Shown: positions 25,853 to 34,679 of the stretch, in pieces
Position numbering within the stretch: position 1 is the first letter of the stretch
Layout: every line of letters starts with the position of its first letter
DNA from: Trichormus sp. NMC-1
GTDB taxonomy: Bacteria > Cyanobacteriota > Cyanobacteriia > Cyanobacteriales > Nostocaceae
Assembly: GCF_001858025.1 (NCBI RefSeq)
Contig: NZ_LZQD01000001.1
Span: 62,001-126,000, forward strand
Length of the DNA: 64,000 nt
Direction: 5' to 3'
Made by a program: the position numbers and the translations under genes
Notes under the pieces: generated by a model
Told to the model about the DNA's origin: nothing
Database searches by the model: none
What the model saw: the letters and a program-made list of their open reading frames with translations, nothing else

Positions 25853-26704
25853 GTCCTGCTGTGTTTGTTCTATTGGTGTTTCGGCTGGGGGAGCAAGTAC
25901 CGCGTCTGGTGCGACTTCCTCAATGGGAATTGCTGGTTTTGCTTCTGTTTCCCCTTGCGCTGCTTCCACCAGTTCTGGTGATGGAGGGTTGGGAGGAATT
26001 ACTTCTGGTATACTCACAATTTCATCTTCTATTAGTTGTTCTGCTACAGCAACAGTTACCGCTTCTATTACAACTTCCTCTTTCTCCGTCACCGCGTCTT
26101 CCTTCCTCTCCATCTCCGCGTCACCGCGTCCTTCCGTCACCGCGTCTTCCTTCCTCTCCATCTCCGCGTCACCGCGTTCCTCCGTCCTAACTTCCGGGGA
26201 AGGTGCTTCTATTTCACTAGGTTGTGCTGGTACAGAATCGGTTTTATCAATTACTTCAACAACAGGCTTTGGTGTAGGTGTAGATGGTTGTTTGGTCATT
26301 GTTTGCTGCACCTTACCTTTGACACCACTGAACACACTACCAATAAAGGCTGGTAATTGTCCCAGTTTTTCCTGTAGAGAAAAATTAGATACTTGGTCTT
26401 GTAGACTAATCTTCACTAGCTCCAAACTAGGTACAGGCGTTTGTTGTCTTTCTGGTGTGAGTTGCCGACGTAATGACAGAGTTTGCCAACCAAAAGAACT
26501 CAAAAGAGCAACACTAGCTACATGACCCAGCAGTAAACCCCCAGTAATTCGGGGTGCAAAAATCCATAAGACCAAGGCATAGAACAACCCAACCCCGCTC
26601 CAGATAAAATCATTCTTACGGTGGATTTCCGGGAAGAAGAAAGCTGCTATGTAAATGGCTAGGCTGCCAAGTCCAACTACTAAGGCTAGGAAATAGGCCA
26701 GCAT
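25850..26704 (-). CDS. Ycf66-family membrane protein with a repeat-expanded tail
   Basis: 284 residues. The N-terminal ~85 match Ycf66: two membrane helices (LAYFLALVVGLGSLAIYIAAFFF and SGVGLFYALVLWIFAPRITGGLLLGHVASVALLSSFGWQTL). Ycf66 is conserved in cyanobacteria and some plastids; its function is not known. The rest is a low-complexity acidic/Pro-rich tail. Residues ~170-210 contain a tandem duplication (GDAEMERKEDAVTE twice) coded by the same accgcgtc-type repeat DNA that is otherwise intergenic in this window. Confidence 0.85.
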   Translation of the reverse strand: MLAYFLALVVGLGSLAIYIAAFFFPEIHRKNDFIWSGVGLFYALVLWIFAPRITGGLLLGHVASVALLSSFGWQTLSLRRQLTPERQQTPVPSLELVKISLQDQVSNFSLQEKLGQLPAFIGSVFSGVKGKVQQTMTKQPSTPTPKPVVEVIDKTDSVPAQPSEIEAPSPEVRTEERGDAEMERKEDAVTEGRGDAEMERKEDAVTEKEEVVIEAVTVAVAEQLIEDEIVSIPEVIPPNPPSPELVEAAQGETEAKPAIPIEEVAPDAVLAPPAETPIEQTQQD

Positions 26705-26922
26705 TTTTCAATACTCCTGATTGTTTCATTTGTGCCAGTATTTTAATTTTGCAAATTTTGTTACTGAATTGTTGACTTAGATACAAATTAAAACTAAATA
26801 TTGATGTTAGTTGTGATTTTTTTAAATATAGAAAAACTCTTAATATCTTCTTTAGGAGTGAAGCGAAAATCTCGGATTACCCTTAAAGAGAAAGGATCTG
26901 CAAGAGTTAGCCAAACAAATTT

Positions 26923-28353
26923 ATGACCCTACAAAGCTTTGGTGTGATTGGATTAGCCGTTATGGGCGAGAACATCGCTCTCAACGTTGAGCGTAATGGC
27001 TTCCCAATTGCAGTTTACAACCGCTCTCGCGAGAAAACCGATGCCTTCATGGCGCAACGCGCAGGAGGACGGAATGTTGTTGCAGCCTTTACCCTAGAAG
27101 AATTTGTCGCCGCACTAGAACGTCCCCGCAAAATTCTGGTGATGGTGCAAGCTGGTAAGCCTGTTGATGCGGTAATTCAACAGCTTAAACCTTTACTACA
27201 AGAAGGCGATATCATTATCGACGGTGGTAACTCTTGGTTTGAAGATACTGAAAGACGCACTCAGGAATTAGAACCCACTGGATTACGCTATCTCGGTATG
27301 GGTGTCAGTGGTGGTGAAGAAGGTGCGCTAAATGGTCCTTCTTTGATGCCTGGTGGTACAAAAAGTTCCTACGAGTACCTATCCCCCATTTTCAACAAGA
27401 TCGCTGCTCAAGTTGATGATGGTCCTTGTGTAACCTACATTGGCCCCGGTGGCTCTGGTCACTATGTGAAAATGGTACACAACGGTATTGAGTACGGCGA
27501 TATGCAGTTAATTGCAGAAGCCTACGATTTGCTGAAAAATGTAGCTGGGCTTAATCCTACTCAGCTACATGAAGTGTTTACTGAATGGAATACAACTGAC
27601 GAACTCAATTCATTTTTGATTGAGATTACAGCTAATATTTTCCCCTACGTTGACCCAGAAACCAAGAAACCCCTAGTTGACTTGATTGTTGACGCAGCTG
27701 GTCAAAAGGGAACTGGACGTTGGACTGTACAAACTGCTTTGGAATTGGGCGTTGCTATCCCTACAATTACAGCTGCTGTAAATGCTCGGATTCTCTCTTC
27801 AATCAGAGATGAGCGGATTGCTGCATCTAAGCAACTCACTGGCCCTAATGCTAAGTATACCGGAGACATCAAGGCTTTTGTGAACATGGTGCGTGATGCG
27901 CTCTATTGTTCCAAAATCTGTTCTTATGCTCAAGGTATGGCGCTGTTATCTACAGCTTCCAAGACTTACAATTGGGATTTGAATCTCGGTGAAATGGCTC
28001 GGATTTGGAAGGGTGGTTGTATTATTCGTGCTGGCTTCTTGAATAAGATTAAGAAGGCTTTTGACGAAAATCCAGCTTTGCCAAACTTGCTATTAGCACC
28101 TGAGTTTAAGCAGACTATTCTGGATAGACAAACTGCTTGGCGTGAAGTAATTATTACTGCTGCTAAATTGGGTATTCCTGTCCCAGCTTTTAGTGCTTCT
28201 CTAGATTACTTTGATAGCTACCGCCGCGATCGCTTGCCACAAAACTTGACTCAAGCACAACGCGACTATTTCGGCGCTCACACTTATCTCCGTACTGATA
28301 AGTCTGGCAGTTTCCACACTGAATGGGTTCCCATTGCTGAAGCTAAGAAGTAA
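26923..28353 (+). CDS. gnd: 6-phosphogluconate dehydrogenase (decarboxylating)
   Basis: 476 residues, full length. N-terminal NADP-binding motif GLAVMGENIALN, GVSGGEEGALNGPSLMPGG (substrate site), KMVHNGIEYGDMQLIAEAYD with the catalytic Lys, and the C-terminal RDYFGAHTY segment. It converts 6-phosphogluconate to ribulose-5-phosphate, CO2 and NADPH in the oxidative pentose phosphate pathway, the main source of reductant in the dark and in heterocysts. Monocistronic by spacing; the start ATG follows the 220-bp gap after ycf66. Confidence 0.97.
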   Translation: MTLQSFGVIGLAVMGENIALNVERNGFPIAVYNRSREKTDAFMAQRAGGRNVVAAFTLEEFVAALERPRKILVMVQAGKPVDAVIQQLKPLLQEGDIIIDGGNSWFEDTERRTQELEPTGLRYLGMGVSGGEEGALNGPSLMPGGTKSSYEYLSPIFNKIAAQVDDGPCVTYIGPGGSGHYVKMVHNGIEYGDMQLIAEAYDLLKNVAGLNPTQLHEVFTEWNTTDELNSFLIEITANIFPYVDPETKKPLVDLIVDAAGQKGTGRWTVQTALELGVAIPTITAAVNARILSSIRDERIAASKQLTGPNAKYTGDIKAFVNMVRDALYCSKICSYAQGMALLSTASKTYNWDLNLGEMARIWKGGCIIRAGFLNKIKKAFDENPALPNLLLAPEFKQTILDRQTAWREVIITAAKLGIPVPAFSASLDYFDSYRRDRLPQNLTQAQRDYFGAHTYLRTDKSGSFHTEWVPIAEAKK

Positions 28354-28533
28354 GATACTTCTGGTTAAGCTTTAAAGTTAATTCTTGCTGTTGATTTAGG
28401 CAAGGTTGACTGTAGGGGCGGGTTTTCCCGCCCTTAATCGTAAGATTGATACTAGGTTTTTAGAGTAAAAATCAATTATAAGGTTAAAGCTACTTGAGCC
28501 TTCAGAGTTTTTACGCTTGAGAGGAAAGTTGCC

Positions 28534-28779
28534 ATGAGTATTGTTCAAGTTCAAATTCCCGACTCATTACAAAAAAGCTTGCATGAACTTGCAAGTCGTG
28601 ATGGAATTTCTATTGATCAATTTATATCTACTGCGATCGCAGAAAAACTCTCAGCTTTGATGACAGAAAATTATCTCAACGAAAAAGCAAAAAGCGGCAG
28701 TCGCTTGAAATATGCAGCAATTTTGGCAAAAGTCCCAGATGTTGAACCAGAACCTTATGATAGGATACCGACCGTCTAA
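28534..28779 (+). CDS. HicB/CopG-like antitoxin-type protein, orphan
   Basis: 81 residues. The ribbon-helix-helix core QVQIPDSLQKSLHELASRDGISIDQFISTAIAEKLSALM is typical of HicB-associated or CopG antitoxins. The tail (KVPDVEPEPYDRI) is often seen in cyanobacterial orphan copies. No toxin gene follows before the MITE at 28832. Start ATG preceded by gagaggaaagttgcc, a good ribosome site. Confidence 0.7.
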   Translation: MSIVQVQIPDSLQKSLHELASRDGISIDQFISTAIAEKLSALMTENYLNEKAKSGSRLKYAAILAKVPDVEPEPYDRIPTV

Positions 28780-28831
28780 CAAATTAGCATAACTCAATTA
28801 TTCGTACTGCAAGCGATCAATGATTTTCTAA

Positions 28832-28922
28832 AAGACCTCTCCGGAAAAGAATGTAGAGACGTTCCATGGAACGTCTCTACAAGGGTTCTAGGATACGCAT
28901 ATTTAAATTCGGTCGATGTCTA
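28832..28922 (-). repeat. 91-bp TA-ended MITE, copy 1 (abuts DUF305 stop)
   Basis: Central 28-bp palindrome at 28853-28880 (arms GTAGAGACGTTCCA / TGGAACGTCTCTAC) inside inverted ends AGACCTCTCCGG... and ...CGATGTCTA. The final CTA is the TAG stop codon of the DUF305 gene on the minus strand. Other copies: 38122 onward, 51706-51796, 54501-54591. Confidence 0.75.
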
Positions 28923-29642
28923 TTTGTTATACCAAGCTTGTCGCCACTGTTTCATTTGGTTAATCTCTGCATCTTGGGATTTGATAATATTTTCAGCCAA
29001 TTTTTTAATTTCAGGACGCTGAGACTTTTGCAAGGCATCTTTTGCCATCACTACAGCCGCTTCATGGTGAGGAATCATGGCGTTGATAAAGCGCAGGTCA
29101 AATTCTGCATCAGCTGCACCTAAGTCCATATTCATCATCATGGCTTGCATTTGGTCAGATGACATTTCCATCATGTGACCCATTTTGGCATCATAAGCCA
29201 TTGGTTTATCTCCCGCTTTGGGATACCAAGTTGTACGCCACTGTTTCATCTGGGTGATTTCTTGATTTTGTGCTTTAATAATTTCGTCTCCTAGCTTTTT
29301 GATCTCAGGGCGTTTCGATTTCTGCTGTATTTCTTTGGCCATTATGGTTGCTCCCTGATGGTGCGGAATCATCGCATCAATAAAGCGCAAATCATAGTTA
29401 GCATCGGCTGGGCCTAAATCCATTGTCATGCTGTGATCCATCATGCCACTACCATGATTCATCATGCCGTCGTGGTTCATCGGTTGCTTGTCATTAGTAG
29501 CAGTAGCGGCAGGGGTTGATACTTGGTTTTGGGAATCGGTTGTAGAACAGGCTGTTAACAGTCCGCTGGGAACAGAAGCGATCGCTATCAAGGTCAATGA
29601 CAAGAAGCTGTTTTTTAGCGTAGAAAGTTGCATAGGGAGCAT
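28920..29642 (-). CDS. DUF305 lipoprotein with two tandem domains
   Basis: 240 residues. Lipobox-type signal (SVPSGLLTAC), then a Met/His-rich linker (MNHDGMMNHGSGMMDHSMTMD) suited to copper binding. Two DUF305 repeats follow (~75-135 and ~155-238), each with DLRFI(D/N)AMIPHH and ending QMKQWR(T/Q)(T/A)WY; the repeats look like an internal duplication. Probably a periplasmic or outer-membrane-tethered metal-binding protein. Two starts are possible (MLPMQLST, 29642 or 29633). A MerR-type promoter directly upstream links it to the copper operon 3.3 kb away. Confidence 0.85.
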   Translation of the reverse strand: MLPMQLSTLKNSFLSLTLIAIASVPSGLLTACSTTDSQNQVSTPAATATNDKQPMNHDGMMNHGSGMMDHSMTMDLGPADANYDLRFIDAMIPHHQGATIMAKEIQQKSKRPEIKKLGDEIIKAQNQEITQMKQWRTTWYPKAGDKPMAYDAKMGHMMEMSSDQMQAMMMNMDLGAADAEFDLRFINAMIPHHEAAVVMAKDALQKSQRPEIKKLAENIIKSQDAEINQMKQWRQAWYNK

Positions 29643-29661
29643 CTAAATATTTCCTGATTTG

Positions 29662-29693
29662 ATTCTAAAGTCTCTAGTTAGCTGGAGAGTAAA
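29662..29693 (-). promoter_or_regulatory. MerR-type promoter/operator of the second DUF305 gene
   Basis: Minus strand: TTTACT, a 20-bp spacer, TAGAAT, with the dyad ACTCTCCAG...CTAGAGACT across the spacer. Same geometry and near-identical half-sites as 25725-25756. The transcript would start only ~13 nt before the first ATG. Confidence 0.65.
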
Positions 29694-29820
29694 GCCGTGC
29701 TGTAATAGTTGTTTACACAGTGATTATTGTACTTACTACATAGTTTGACAGCCAAAAATGAAATCAAGATGAAATTGCTGTAAGTGATTCCTGAGTGTAG
29801 AGAGAAATCAATTACCAATT

Positions 29821-30960
29821 TTACCCATTACCCAAAAACTTAGCTCTCATTTCCTCCAAATCTTTATCGATAGCATCATTACTCGTAGGCACAGATGTAG
29901 GATTAGATGGTTGTTTGGGAACATTTTGCAGTTGTACCTTACCACCTGTAAAATGTGTTTTAATTTCTAGTAATTCTTTCTCAATTTCAGGAGAAGTTTG
30001 AGAAACAAAGGTAGGTGGAGAAGTTGGTGATGCTTGGGTAACGGGTTTAGTAATTATTGTTGGTGGGATATTGACGGGTGACTGGTGATGATTTAAATGA
30101 TTGAGAACTTCATCGGCAGTTTGGTAGCGGCGGTTGGGAATGCTTTCTACCATTTTGTCAATAATCTGAGTTAATTCTTTACTTACTGGAGATTTTACGT
30201 ATTGTGGCCAAATCCAATCAGCATTATGAGTATCATAGCTATCGAAGGGCGATCGCTCTGTTAAAAGATTAATACAAGTTACGCCTAAACTATAAATATC
30301 ACTGGCGAAAAGCGCCCTCCCGCGCATTTGTTCCGGTGCGACATATTCGGGACTACCTATACTTGTACCAGTGTGCTTCAGGGATGTAGCTGTGGCAGAT
30401 TTCGCAGCCCCAAAATCTACTACAACCAGTTTATTATCACTACTCCGACGAATAATATTTTCTGGCTTAATATCTCGATGTATGACTTGTCTTGCATGAC
30501 AAAATTGCAGCACTGGCAATAAATCATTCAGTAATTGCCGAATCTGGGTTTCATTAAAAGCACCTTTATGAGCTAATTCCTGGGCTAAGTTTAGCCCGTC
30601 AATAAATTCTTGCACAAGATACTGCCTGTCATCTTGGCTACAATATGCCAAAAGTGCCGGAATTTGGGAATGTTGTCCTAATTCGTCCAACTGTATGGCT
30701 TCTTGGTTAAATAATTCTACGGCTTTTTGTACCGTGTTTGTACCTTGGGCTTGGGGGTAAAATTGCTTAATGACACAGGGCGGTTTTGAGGGTTTATCCT
30801 CATCCACGGCTAAAAAAGTTCTGCCAAAACCACCTTGTCCTATCGGTTTGATAGCACGGTAGCGTTCTTTGAGAAATAATTTTGTACCACAAGTCAGGCA
30901 AAACTTGACATCATCAGGGTTTTCCGGTTTGGAACAATGGGGATTAAGGCAGTAACTCAT
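29821..30960 (-). CDS. Zn-ribbon Ser/Thr protein kinase
   Basis: About 379 residues from MSYCLNPHCSKPENP (30960); a longer frame reaches 31044 but the zinc-ribbon start is the usual one. The N-terminal four-Cys ribbon (CLNPHC...CLTC) is followed by a kinase domain (~30-290) with GQGGFGRT loop, CVIKQF (VAIK lysine), HRDIKPENI, DFGAAK and APEQ. A low-complexity tail follows; no membrane segment is visible. This architecture is a common cyanobacterial Hanks-type kinase; all catalytic residues are present, so it should be active. Substrates unknown. Confidence 0.9.
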   Translation of the reverse strand: MSYCLNPHCSKPENPDDVKFCLTCGTKLFLKERYRAIKPIGQGGFGRTFLAVDEDKPSKPPCVIKQFYPQAQGTNTVQKAVELFNQEAIQLDELGQHSQIPALLAYCSQDDRQYLVQEFIDGLNLAQELAHKGAFNETQIRQLLNDLLPVLQFCHARQVIHRDIKPENIIRRSSDNKLVVVDFGAAKSATATSLKHTGTSIGSPEYVAPEQMRGRALFASDIYSLGVTCINLLTERSPFDSYDTHNADWIWPQYVKSPVSKELTQIIDKMVESIPNRRYQTADEVLNHLNHHQSPVNIPPTIITKPVTQASPTSPPTFVSQTSPEIEKELLEIKTHFTGGKVQLQNVPKQPSNPTSVPTSNDAIDKDLEEMRAKFLGNG

Positions 30961-31107
30961 AGAGAAATCACTCGTACTTATCTTTATTGTGCCTTGTCGC
31001 TGGGTTGTTTGAAACTTGCTCAGACTTTGGGGTGACTCTTGCAATTTAGGATAAGCGATCGCTCTACTGGCGTTTTGTTAGCAATCTTTACATTCTGGTG
31101 TGGTATT

Positions 31108-31227
31108 GGTTTTTTGGGAAATGGAGTAGCTGTAGTTGTTTGGATTGAAAGACGCGGTGATGTGATTAGAATTATTTCAGCACGAAAGGCAAATCGTTAT
31201 AATCAAATAAAAACTATCAAAATATAG
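31108..31227 (+). pseudogene. BrnT-toxin C-terminal relic
   Basis: The frame 31039-31227 ends with AVVVWIERRGDVIRIISARKANRYNQ, the C-terminal signature of BrnT-family RNase toxins (RGDxIRIISARKA). The first half of the toxin and its BrnA antitoxin are missing, and the end is altered (IKTIKI). It is read as a decayed fragment lying upstream of the kinase start, in the opposite direction. Confidence 0.6.
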
Positions 31228-31236
31228 GGACAAAAA

Positions 31237-31464
31237 TTGATTATGCAAAGTATTAGAGTGCGATCACGTATTGGTAAAGATGGACTTTTGCAGATTCAGT
31301 TACCGGAAGCAAAGGAAGGAATGGAATTAGATATTATTCTTGTTTATGAAACAGCATCAGCAACCCAAGAAATAACAAAGCTGAGTGATTTTTATGGTTG
31401 TATTCAGGATGAAACGTTTATCAGACATCCACAACCAGAACAACCAGAGAGAGAAACATTCTGA
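31237..31464 (+). CDS. VapB-like antitoxin
   Basis: 75 residues. [36 protein letters not shown] matches cyanobacterial VapB/DUF104-like antitoxins that pair with PIN toxins. The C-terminal [12 protein letters not shown] has run into toxin DNA: the stop codon falls exactly where the truncated PIN sequence resumes. The antitoxin domain itself appears intact. Confidence 0.65.
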   Translation: MIMQSIRVRSRIGKDGLLQIQLPEAKEGMELDIILVYETASATQEITKLSDFYGCIQDETFIRHPQPEQPERETF

Positions 31465-31579
31465 TGATTTACAAATTGCTGCTATTGCTTTAGCTCACAA
31501 TTTGATATTAGTTACGCATAATACTAGGGAGTTTTCACGTATTCCTGAACTTCAATTAGAAGACTGGGAAATTGTCTGA
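31460..31579 (+). pseudogene. VapC PIN-toxin fragment (C-terminal ~39 residues)
   Basis: Encodes [38 protein letters not shown], the last third of a VapC PIN domain, including the third and fourth conserved positions (ADLQIAA, TxNxxEF). The ~90 N-terminal residues with the first catalytic aspartates are gone, fused directly to the antitoxin 3' end. This is best explained by an internal deletion in a vapBC operon. Confidence 0.75.
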
Positions 31580-31691
31580 ATCAGGATTTCCAGTATTTAA
31601 GGATTTACAGGATGAAAGAATAATATATTATGTGTTATCCTTGTATGGATAAGCACTATACTTTAAGCATCTCTTACGAAGTCATCAAAAA

Positions 31692-32711
31692 ATGAATATG
31701 CGTGATTTATTCCCTGGCTATTATCAACCCACAAAGCAAGAGTTTGAAGAACTATGGAAAGAGTGTGTTTTTTCCTTTGACACAAATGTTTTATTAAATA
31801 TCTATCGTTATTCACCTACAGCAAGAGAAAGATTATTTGATATTCTCGAAAAACTTCAGAAGAGAATTTGGATTACACATCAAGTTGGTTATGAGTTCCA
31901 TAAGAATCGCTTAACTGTTATATCTCAACAGTCAAGTGCCTATGGCAAAATAGGTACAATATTAGACGAAAATTTAAAAATAGGAAAAATTGGAACACTC
32001 AAAAAAGATTTAGAAGCATATAAAAAACATTCTGTAATTGAAATACAAGAAATTTTAAACAATATTGAAACCTCACTTAAAGAGGTGATTAACTCAGTCA
32101 AAAATAATTTACACAATCAAAAAGCAAATCATCATGATCTCTCAAAAGATGATGTATTTCATGAGAGGATAATCAAGATACTTAATGGCAGGATTGGTAA
32201 TCCATACACTGATATATTATATATTTATAAGTTAGTTGAAGAAAGATTTAAATATTTAATACCTCCAGGGTATAAAGACAAGGATAATAAACAAAAATCA
32301 GTTCCAGATATTTATGGTGATGCTATACTGTGGTTGCAATTAATTGATTATGCAAAATCTGAGAAAAAACCCATTATTTTTGTGACAGATGATGATAAAG
32401 AAGACTGGTGGCTAGAAAGTGAAGGAAAAACTATTAGCCCAAGACCTGAGTTAGTACAAGAAATGCTAACTGAAGCTGGTGTTAAATTCTATATGTATTC
32501 ATCTGATAGATTTTTAGATTATGCTCAGAAGTTTCTACATCTTTCAGAACAGCCGGAAGTAATTGAGGAAGCTAGAGAAATTAGGTTTCAAAATGCGTTT
32601 CCTGTGGAAGAACTGGAAAATGTTGTCAAAGAACTAGCACTGAGGTTTGGTATTACCATACCAGAAAGCCCGTATCGTGTCGTTTTTCAAACAAAAAAAA
32701 TAAAACCTTAG
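31692..32711 (+). CDS. PIN-like domain (DUF4935/PIN_8-type) protein
   Basis: 339 residues. Visible PIN features: FSFDTNVLLNIYR (first Asp, ~30), WITHQVGYEFHKNR (Glu), VPDIYGDAILWLQLIDYAK (Asp), and FVTDDDKEDWW (~235). A long helical insert (~90-175) sits in the middle, and a C-terminal extension follows. Family members are predicted metal-dependent nucleases, often found in phage-defence regions. It is AT-rich, lies between toxin relics and the HEPN gene, and has no clear partner. Confidence 0.75.
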   Translation: MNMRDLFPGYYQPTKQEFEELWKECVFSFDTNVLLNIYRYSPTARERLFDILEKLQKRIWITHQVGYEFHKNRLTVISQQSSAYGKIGTILDENLKIGKIGTLKKDLEAYKKHSVIEIQEILNNIETSLKEVINSVKNNLHNQKANHHDLSKDDVFHERIIKILNGRIGNPYTDILYIYKLVEERFKYLIPPGYKDKDNKQKSVPDIYGDAILWLQLIDYAKSEKKPIIFVTDDDKEDWWLESEGKTISPRPELVQEMLTEAGVKFYMYSSDRFLDYAQKFLHLSEQPEVIEEAREIRFQNAFPVEELENVVKELALRFGITIPESPYRVVFQTKKIKP

Positions 32712-32847
32712 AGCCAATTTTGCAAAATGATCAATAAAGTGATAGAAGTATGAAACATGACCATTGTGTAATAAAATAAATATTTACCAATTTAATTAAA
32801 GTTATTCCAGGTATTTTTAGCTGCCATTAATAATGATGTCTTTTACA

Positions 32848-33882
32848 TTAAAAAACAAATGTATTAATACTTGTTTGAAAAATAGGAAAATTCTGTTCAA
32901 ATTGTTCTTTTTTACAAGAAAATAATACTGTCCAAACCGTCTCATTATCCCTAATGACATAATATAGTTGTTTGCTATTTACACCTAATAAAATCATTCG
33001 TCCTACTTGATGTCCTTTAACTGAGTATGTCTCTATACCTAATATAGTTGAGTTTACAGCAGTTTCTCTCATATAAAGTTCTAGGTTCACTTGATTTGGT
33101 AATTTTTCATGGGCAACCATAACAGTATTAAAGGATTGTGAGTAAGGATTATTAGGCTCAAAAGCCCAAATAGGAAAATTTGATGGATTTTGTTGGACTA
33201 ATTGAGCAAACTGTTCCATTTGTGGATTATGACTTCCTGATTTATTCATAAATTCATATAACTTTTCATTGATGTCACCAGTTTGCCAATTTGGAGGCAA
33301 CCATAATGACGCACCTCCACCCTGAAACTTTTTCCAACCATAGGGAATTTGTGGATATGTGTTTTCATTATCAACAGGAGGTGCTTGACTGGTAGCTTTA
33401 GAATTTATTTGTTCAGGATTATTTTCTTCTGTCTCAGTTGGTGTTGAAATCGCAACTGGTTGACTGACTTGAGGTTGAAAAATCTTACTAATATCTTTCC
33501 ATCCTAATCTAATTATTATTAATAATACTCCACTAATTATTGTGCCAATAGCTTGATAAATTTGCTGAGATGATTTATCTTTTTCAGTCTTTGATGATTG
33601 CTTTTGAGAACTTGGTATTCCTGGATGATTTAGCTGGCTTAATACTCGTGCTTCTTGTTGAAAAAGTGATACTGCCTTAGAGTCATCTAATATTAGCACT
33701 TTTAGCACTTTGAGGACATTACTTTGACTAACCTCAAATGTCTTACCAAAACCACCTTCTCCTAATTGGCGTATAATTCTATAGCGGCCTTCTAATAGCA
33801 ATTCTGATCCACAGGCTTCACAAAATAGGATATTGTCAGCGTTTTGCGGTTTTGGGCAATTAGGATTAATGCAGAGGCTCAT
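32848..33882 (-). CDS. Zn-ribbon kinase-derived membrane protein lacking the catalytic core
   Basis: 344 residues. Starts MSLCINPNCPKPQNADNILFCEACG (four-Cys ribbon), then a kinase N-lobe with GEGGFGKT loop and KVLKV lysine, to FQQEARVLSQLNHPGIP (~90). The sequence then jumps to a linker (SSQKQSSKTEKDK), a membrane helix (IYQAIGTIISGVLLIIIRL) and a C-terminal extracytoplasmic domain (YGWKKFQGGGASLWLPPNW...). HRD, DFG and APE motifs are absent: ~200 residues of catalytic domain seem deleted in frame. The frame stays open, so this is either a pseudokinase or a recent loss. It overlaps the upstream HEPN gene by four bases (ATGA), forming a two-gene unit. Confidence 0.75.
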   Translation of the reverse strand: MSLCINPNCPKPQNADNILFCEACGSELLLEGRYRIIRQLGEGGFGKTFEVSQSNVLKVLKVLILDDSKAVSLFQQEARVLSQLNHPGIPSSQKQSSKTEKDKSSQQIYQAIGTIISGVLLIIIRLGWKDISKIFQPQVSQPVAISTPTETEENNPEQINSKATSQAPPVDNENTYPQIPYGWKKFQGGGASLWLPPNWQTGDINEKLYEFMNKSGSHNPQMEQFAQLVQQNPSNFPIWAFEPNNPYSQSFNTVMVAHEKLPNQVNLELYMRETAVNSTILGIETYSVKGHQVGRMILLGVNSKQLYYVIRDNETVWTVLFSCKKEQFEQNFPIFQTSINTFVF

Positions 33883-34679
33883 TGTCTTGGAGTATTGTTG
33901 TAATAATCAGGATATAAATCCTGTTGTACGTCGTTTATAAATTTAAAAACTTTATTGGTAGTATCATTAGGTTCTAAAAATCCTCCCTTAATTTGAGATT
34001 CATTTTTCACATCAGTGATAAATTTAATGGCTTTTCTGCCAATTCTAATATGTTTGAGAACATCTTGATAGTGATTTTCACCAATTAACATTGAAGAATG
34101 TGTAGATGCTTCAAATAGTTGACGATAATTATTAAATATATGTAATCCTGTATTTATGAGTTGTTCAACTTCCTTCGATGTCAGTTGATCAGGATCGACT
34201 GTACCTTTGAAAATTACTTTTGTATTTCTGTGAGCAATATGACTACCTCTCAATTTGGATAATTTTTTTACAAGAGGATTAGTGTTACTAACAAATTCAA
34301 TATCTTTCTTAATTTGCTCCTCATTTGGCTTTCTACTAGACTGTGCCAATCTATCAACATAAGGATTTTTATTAAGTCTTTCTTTAAATTTTTCAATATC
34401 AAATATATTAGTATTACCTTGAATAATTTCAAGTAAATTTTTCAGGCTTAGTGTACCCTCTCTATTATTATCATAGGCTCTACATAAACATAGAAGACAA
34501 CCTGAATAGTGAGCGTCAAGTGTTAAGCCCCAGAAACCAATATGAGTATTTATTTCATATTCATACTTATTTAGAGCATCGAGAAGGTTATTATACAAAC
34601 GATAGTGGTGATTTGCATCAAGTAAATCATTAGCCAGAACATCTAGTAGAGTGCTGAACTCCTCTTCAGTATATTTCAT
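33879..34679 (-). CDS. AbiU2-like HEPN-domain protein
   Basis: 266 residues, mostly helical. The segment KLSKLRGSHIAHRNTK carries the R-x(4-6)-H HEPN ribonuclease motif in the form seen in AbiU2-type proteins (abortive infection, HEPN_AbiU2). There is no transmembrane part. It is first of a two-gene operon with the catalytically empty kinase downstream (four-base overlap). A defensive or toxin-like RNase controlled by the partner is a hypothesis; the motif is visible, the activity is not shown. Confidence 0.7.
   Translation of the reverse strand: MKYTEEEFSTLLDVLANDLLDANHHYRLYNNLLDALNKYEYEINTHIGFWGLTLDAHYSGCLLCLCRAYDNNREGTLSLKNLLEIIQGNTNIFDIEKFKERLNKNPYVDRLAQSSRKPNEEQIKKDIEFVSNTNPLVKKLSKLRGSHIAHRNTKVIFKGTVDPDQLTSKEVEQLINTGLHIFNNYRQLFEASTHSSMLIGENHYQDVLKHIRIGRKAIKFITDVKNESQIKGGFLEPNDTTNKVFKFINDVQQDLYPDYYNNTPRQ

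Noticed and set aside
25861-26525. Long plus-strand frames opposite ycf66
   Set aside because: Biased translation of the repeat-rich antisense strand; the Ycf66 frame explains the region.
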